Positions 7,481 to 9,690 of a stretch of DNA of 9,690 bases are shown piece after piece. This stretch comes from an uncultured candidate division Zixibacteria bacterium (lineage in GTDB: Bacteria > Zixibacteria > MSB-5A5 > GN15 > FEB-12), in contig CAJVYT010000144.1 of the NCBI GenBank assembly GCA_913009765.1, forward strand, positions 1 through 9,690, in the 5' to 3' direction. Made by a program: the position numbers and the translations under genes. The notes below the pieces were generated by a model. The model ran no database searches. It saw nothing but the letters and a program-made list of their open reading frames with translations, and was not told where the DNA came from. The first letter of the stretch is position 1; each line of letters starts with the position of its first letter.

Positions 7481-7508
7481 ATTATGTCGATAATCGATTC
7501 TATGTCAA
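7481..7508 (-). promoter_or_regulatory. Sigma70-type promoter of the polysaccharide operon
   Basis: On the minus strand, TTGACA (7503-7508), a 16-bp spacer and CATAAT (7481-7486); TAATAA with an 18-bp spacer is an alternative -10. It lies 37 bp before the wzz start. The spacer contains the dyad TCGAT-A-ATCGA (7487-7497), which could be an operator. Confidence 0.6.
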
Positions 7509-7517
7509 CAAGCAACA

Positions 7518-7664
7518 GGGGTCAGGTCTTGATTCTTGAATTATATTGAGTTATGCTACTTTTATGTCTAGACCCTTAAGAATAGAATTCCCGGGAGCTG
7601 TTGAAGAAATTGTTAAAAAAGGAGACTGAGGGATGAATAAATTCACAATCCAAGACCTGACCCC
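7518..7664 (+). mobile_element. Internally deleted REP-associated (RAYT) element
   Basis: A 147-bp element bounded by a perfect 14-bp inverted repeat, GGGGTCAGGTCTTG (7518-7531) and CAAGACCTGACCCC (7651-7664). Similarity continues inward with one gap (GATTCTTGAAT against GGATTGTGAAT). These ends and the start of the internal ORF are typical of elements carrying REP-associated tyrosine transposases (Y1, IS200-related). Almost all of the transposase is missing, so the element is non-autonomous. It ends 9 bp upstream of the -35 box of the polysaccharide promoter. Confidence 0.8.
7564..7629 (+). pseudogene. RAYT transposase remnant, 21 codons
   Basis: The ORF reads MSRPLRIEFPGAV and then EEIVKKGD and a stop. 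The first 13 residues are the conserved N-terminus of REP-associated tyrosine transposases (usually M-RPLRIE-PGA-YHV). The HUH motif and catalytic tyrosine, which should follow, are absent. The last eight residues plausibly come from the helical C-terminus, so one internal deletion has joined the two ends in frame. It cannot encode an active enzyme. Confidence 0.75.
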
Positions 7665-7704
7665 AAGATCATTTTTTTATCCGTTCGTTCAGCTCGACTC
7701 GGGC

Positions 7705-7733
7705 GTTCCCGAAGCGCGCAGCGCTTTGGGAAC
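7705..7733. repeat. GC-rich REP-like hairpin
   Basis: GTTCCC-GA-AGCGC pairs with GCGCT-TT-GGGAAC around a three-base loop. It is the most G+C-rich spot in an otherwise A/T-rich gap. It lies 41 bp from the deleted RAYT element. RAYT transposases are known to be linked to such palindromes, so this is probably a REP unit of that system. It could also act as a terminator-like or RNA-stabilising hairpin in transcripts crossing it. Confidence 0.55.
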
Positions 7734-7755
7734 AATCTATTTTATCCATATTACG

Positions 7756-7784
7756 CTTATATGCCGATAATAAATCTTTGTCAA
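7756..7784 (-). promoter_or_regulatory. Second minus-strand promoter-like sequence
   Basis: TTGACA (7779-7784), a 17-bp spacer and TATAAG (7756-7761) on the minus strand: a near-consensus sigma70 promoter. A transcript would cross the REP-like hairpin and the deleted RAYT element before reaching wzz, about 300 bases downstream. Confidence 0.45.
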
Positions 7785-7938
7785 GCGAAGCGGGGTCTAT
7801 AGTCTACAGAATATCGATATTATACTTGAATTTTACATAATTATATGTATTATGCGTAATTAGGAAAGATCAAGCTGGCTGACCCCTTGATTGTGATTGT
7901 GATAGTTAAAAAACAGTCGGATAATATATACAAAAAAC

Positions 7939-7967
7939 TTGCAGTCTATCTCATAAAACGATATACT
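7939..7967 (+). promoter_or_regulatory. Promoter of the toxin-antitoxin operon
   Basis: TTGCAG (7939-7944), a 17-bp spacer and TATACT (7962-7967), placed 50 bp before the antitoxin ATG. Box sequences and spacing fit a sigma70 promoter well. Confidence 0.55.
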
Positions 7968-8017
7968 AATTTCGACCCCAATGCTGTCCCGTAGTAATTA
8001 AGGAGGAGGTGCCGTCT

Positions 8018-8230
8018 ATGTCGAATTTAATCAAAATGGATATAGATCAAATTAAAGATTTAATATATGAAATGGATATCGAAGAAAAAAAAGAGCTTGC
8101 AAGATATTTAGATGGGCTAACTTTAGAAAAACGTTTTGCAGATTTTATAAATAAAAAGAAAAATATTCCTTTAACAATTGAAGATATTACAAAAGAAGTA
8201 GAACAAGAAAGAAAAAAGAGATATATCTGA
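8018..8230 (+). CDS. Antitoxin-like small protein paired with PIN toxin
   Basis: A 70-residue, highly charged, helix-prone protein with no recognisable DNA-binding motif by eye. I chose the ATG at 8018 over the GTG at 8009 because AGGAGGAGGTG (8001-8011) is the ribosome binding site and overlaps that GTG. Its role is inferred from position: it precedes and abuts a PIN-domain toxin, the usual order for such modules, and its size and charged lysine/glutamate C-terminus fit an antitoxin that binds the toxin. It would neutralise the toxin and may autoregulate the operon from the promoter at 7939-7967. Confidence 0.7.
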   Translation: MSNLIKMDIDQIKDLIYEMDIEEKKELARYLDGLTLEKRFADFINKKKNIPLTIEDITKEVEQERKKRYI

Positions 8231-8634
8231 AAGTAGTAATAGATACAAATGTTTGGATAAGTTTTCTTATAGGCAAAGCTCTTTTGGGTTTGGAAAAATA
8301 TTTAAATAAAAAAGTTAAAGTTATTATTTCTGATGAGCAGCTTCAAGAGATTATTTCAGTTATAGAAAGACCGAAATTTCACAAATATTTTGATGCAGAA
8401 GATATTAAAGAGCTCTTATTTCTTATCAGAAAAGTTTCCGAGACAGTTATTGTAGGGCATACAATTTCTGACTGTAGAGACAAAAAAGATAATTTTATTC
8501 TGGAAACAGCCTTAAAAGGTAAAGCCGGTATCATAGTGACAGGAGATGAAGATTTGCTTGTTTTAAATCCATATAAGGGCATATCCATTGTTACCTATCA
8601 GGAATTTGAACGAATAGTGAAGAATGTTCTATAA
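8227..8634 (+). CDS. PIN-domain toxin (PIN_3 type), CTG start proposed
   Basis: A 135-residue PIN-domain ribonuclease of the 'toxin component, PIN family' (COG1569-like) type. From the proposed start it reads (L/M)KVVIDTNVWISFLIG. The acidic residues expected of the fold are present: D6 in IDTN, E41 in the LQEI helix, D88 in the DCRDKKDNFILETA segment, and D107 in VTGDEDLL. The first ATG/GTG/TTG-type start in frame is a TTG at 8284, but this would remove D6 and the first strand. The only plausible start is CTG at 8227, overlapping the antitoxin TGA as CTGA, the same arrangement as the common ATGA overlap. No other start codon exists upstream in frame. It should cleave RNA when freed from the upstream antitoxin. 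The rare start could keep toxin output low relative to antitoxin. Confidence 0.82.
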   Translation: MKVVIDTNVWISFLIGKALLGLEKYLNKKVKVIISDEQLQEIISVIERPKFHKYFDAEDIKELLFLIRKVSETVIVGHTISDCRDKKDNFILETALKGKAGIIVTGDEDLLVLNPYKGISIVTYQEFERIVKNVL

Positions 8635-8684
8635 TGAAAGTTGTGGAAAATAATGTTAGTTTTAATGAATTGGTAATTAAATGA
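8634..8684 (+). pseudogene. 16-residue ORF after PIN toxin, probable debris
   Basis: MKVVENNVSFNELVIK begins at an ATG overlapping the toxin stop (TAATG) and ends TGA. Its start resembles the N-terminus of a small antitoxin or regulator but is too short to classify. It overlaps the next mini-ORF by ATGA. The tight overlaps suggest remnants of an operon gene broken by mutation or deletion. It could also be a translated coupling peptide. Confidence 0.3.
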
Positions 8685-8746
8685 TTGATTTAAACAAGAA
8701 CTTGAGTTTTGCAAAAACTACGGAAGAAGAAAAGGAACAAAAGTGA
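8681..8746 (+). pseudogene. 21-residue ORF before nucleotidyltransferase, probable debris
   Basis: MIDLNKNLSFAKTTEEEKEQK starts within the preceding stop (ATGA) and ends at a TGA overlapping the GTG of the nucleotidyltransferase (GTGA). The 'F--TTEEE' stretch faintly recalls the N-terminus of CopG/BrnA-type antitoxins; this is weak. It probably represents a gene fragment, and may still couple translation to the next gene. Confidence 0.3.
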
Positions 8747-9099
8747 AATGTGAAGACACGGCCCCTATGACGACCCCCAACATTTTACGTATGAATAAGA
8801 GATTAAGGGAAAAGATAGATAGGATACAAAAGTTACTAATAAAAGAGGTGGAGCCCGAAAAAATTATTTTATTTGGCTCCCTTGCGAAAAAGATGCCTAA
8901 AGCCGCTTATGATATAGATATTTTTATATATAAAAGCAAATCTTTATCTCATAGAGAAGAGAGAAAATTAAAAGAAAAGGTAGATGAACTGGCTGGTATT
9001 TATAGTGTTGATATAATTTTTTCCGGTAGAGTTGAGAAAGATTTTCAAAAATTAATAGAAAATACGGGGGTTGCAATATATGAAAAAAGTAGAAGTTGA
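8743..9099 (+). CDS. mntA: MntA-like minimal nucleotidyltransferase (antitoxin)
   Basis: A 118-residue single-domain nucleotidyltransferase. The active-site pattern GSX10DXD is exact: G45-S46, ten residues, then D57-I-D59; the third acidic residue is probably D90 in SVDIIF. In MntA-HepT type pairs this enzyme attaches AMP to a tyrosine of the HEPN partner and silences it, so it serves as antitoxin. The GTG at 8743 has AGGA six bases upstream and overlaps the previous stop, but the family-like sequence begins at M17 (ATG 8791, MNKRLREKIDRIQKLL), and ATG 8767 is also possible; the first 16 residues look atypical. The downstream HEPN gene overlaps it by 20 bases. I am sure of the domain but not of the start, nor that the pair is a MntA-HepT rather than an HI0073/HI0074-type pair. 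Confidence 0.82.
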   Translation: MKCEDTAPMTTPNILRMNKRLREKIDRIQKLLIKEVEPEKIILFGSLAKKMPKAAYDIDIFIYKSKSLSHREERKLKEKVDELAGIYSVDIIFSGRVEKDFQKLIENTGVAIYEKSRS

Positions 9100-9469
9100 A
9101 CTTGCAATAAAAAAACTTGAAAGGGCATTTAACAGACTTGATCAGGCAGTTAAAATAGCTAAAGATGATTTAGACAAAGATGGCGTGATTCAGAGATTTG
9201 AATTTGCAGCTGAGCTATTATGGAAAATCTTAAAAATAGTTCTCGAATACAATAAAGTGGAGTGTTACTCTCCAAGAGATTGCATAAAGAAAGCCTTTAG
9301 ATATGCATTAATAGATGATGATGAAATAGTTCTGGATATACTTGACGATAGAAATAGAAGCTCTCACATATACGATGAAAAAACATCGGAAGAAATTTTT
9401 AAGAGAATAAAAGAGATTTATATAAGTTCCATTGACAAAATAATAAAGAATTTAGTGGAAAAGCTTTGA
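9080..9469 (+). CDS. hepT: HEPN-domain toxin / nucleotidyltransferase partner
   Basis: A 129-residue, mostly helical protein of the HI0074-like 'nucleotidyltransferase substrate-binding' family. Family marks are IQRFEFAAELLWKILK (37-52) and DDRNRSSHIYDE (89-100). The latter contains the HEPN catalytic motif R-X4-H (R91, H96) followed by X-Tyr (Y98), the RX4HXY form in which the tyrosine is AMPylated by the partner in known MntA-HepT systems. It should be an RNase-type toxin controlled by the upstream enzyme. The ATG at 9080 has GGGGG ten bases before it and is preferred over TTG 9071. The 20-base overlap with the upstream gene implies translational coupling. Confidence 0.83.
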   Translation: MKKVEVELAIKKLERAFNRLDQAVKIAKDDLDKDGVIQRFEFAAELLWKILKIVLEYNKVECYSPRDCIKKAFRYALIDDDEIVLDILDDRNRSSHIYDEKTSEEIFKRIKEIYISSIDKIIKNLVEKL

Positions 9470-9480
9470 AGGCATTGAAT

Positions 9481-9560
9481 TGTGCAGTGGTCTCATTATG
9501 GAACTTCAATTAGTAATGACTTACCTTTGTTCCACTTCGTAGGTGGACTATTTTTGAGAC
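9481..9560. mobile_element. Possible IS or MITE remnant with second 16-bp repeat
   Basis: The segment starts with TGTGCAGTGGTCTCAT, identical to 184-199. Inverted pairs GTCTCA (9490-9495) and TGAGAC (9555-9560), and TGGAAC (9499-9504) and GTTCCA (9529-9534), give it weak terminal symmetry. The outer right end reads TGGACTATTTTTGAGAC, a pattern reminiscent of insertion-sequence ends. No transposase is encoded. It separates the HEPN gene from the convergent VapC gene. Confidence 0.35.
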
Positions 9561-9574
9561 GCTAACATCCCGTC

Positions 9575-9690
9575 CTAAGTTACCCAATTCTCAACAACTA
9601 AACCATCAACTCTGCGAAACTCTCGTTCATTATTTGTAACCAAAATGGCATCAAGGGCTTTGGCATTGGCGGCAATAAGCATATCCAATG
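9575..9690 (-). CDS. vapC: VapC-type PIN toxin, C-terminal part (partial)
   Basis: The last 38 codons of a PIN-domain ribonuclease run in from the window edge. They read LDMLIAANAKALDAILVTNN, then EREFRRVDGLVVENWVT and a stop. This matches the C-terminus of VapC toxins of the tRNA-fMet-cleaving type (D-LIAA-A----A-LVTNN-REF-RV-GL-VENW). The acidic residue in 'LDMLIAA' is an active-site position, and the N-terminal catalytic residues and any VapB partner lie beyond the window. It is convergent with the MntA-HepT pair. Confidence 0.85.
   Translation of the reverse strand, partial: LDMLIAANAKALDAILVTNNEREFRRVDGLVVENWVT

Larger units (their letters stand above)
7445..8017. other. Divergent intergenic zone rich in mobile-DNA remnants
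   Basis: This gap of more than 500 bases separates the leftward polysaccharide operon from the rightward toxin-antitoxin genes. It holds promoters on both strands, a deleted RAYT element, a REP-like hairpin and an A/T-rich stretch (about 7800-7865) with the 12-bp palindrome AATATCGATATT and ACATA-ATTA-TATGT. Apart from the 21-codon transposase remnant I see no gene in it. Confidence 0.65.

Noticed and set aside
7792..7886. GGGGTC (7792-7797) and GACCCC (7881-7886) as ends of a second mini-element
   Set aside because: Only six bases match and the flanking sequences do not extend the repeat; too weak beside the 14-bp ends at 7518-7664.
8009..8017. GTG at 8009 as antitoxin start
   Set aside because: It lies inside the Shine-Dalgarno sequence AGGAGGAGGTG; ATG 8018 is correctly spaced from it.
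1..9690. CRISPR array, tRNA or rRNA genes
   Set aside because: No regularly spaced short repeats, no cloverleaf-like sequence and no rRNA-like stretch were seen on either strand; a dedicated tRNA scan was not possible.

Overview
The window looks like chromosomal DNA from a Gram-negative bacterium of moderately low G+C. The evidence is a lipobox lipoprotein, a beta-barrel-like outer-membrane protein and a Wza-type polysaccharide exporter. Glycine-run lipoproteins, RAYT-type element ends and a degenerate GTCATTG...CAATGAC palindrome would fit a deltaproteobacterial or Nitrospirota-like genome, but I cannot fix the taxon from sequence alone.

Positions 1-390 hold no convincing gene. They contain a 100-bp imperfect palindrome centred on a perfect 14-bp dyad, a second copy of that dyad near position 5, and a 16-bp sequence that recurs at 9481. 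Positions 391-7444 form one minus-strand block, read from right to left: a Wzz-like polysaccharide co-polymerase (6470-7444); a very long Wza-like export protein with about eight SLBB-type units (3258-6470), overlapping wzz by one base; a predicted outer-membrane beta-barrel of unknown family (1986-3116); a possible 41-residue cysteine-rich small ORF (1855-1980); and a large secreted lipoprotein (391-1803). The first two should span inner membrane to outer membrane for exopolysaccharide or capsule export. The last two are candidate outer-membrane or surface partners, by neighbourhood only.

Positions 7445-8017 are a regulatory and mobile-DNA zone. A consensus-like promoter for the polysaccharide operon lies at 7481-7508. 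Just upstream is a 147-bp internally deleted relative of a REP-associated tyrosine transposase element (7518-7664), still with both ends and the first 13 codons of the transposase. Then come a GC-rich REP-like hairpin, a second minus-strand promoter-like sequence, and a plus-strand promoter for the toxin-antitoxin genes.

Positions 8018-9690 are a compact toxin-antitoxin island: an antitoxin plus PIN-domain toxin pair whose toxin probably starts at a CTG codon overlapping the antitoxin stop; two mini-ORFs that look like debris; a MntA-like nucleotidyltransferase with a HEPN partner; a short IS-like remnant; and on the minus strand the C-terminus of a VapC-type PIN toxin cut by the window edge. 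The island is visibly more A/T-rich than the polysaccharide block, which suggests separate acquisition.
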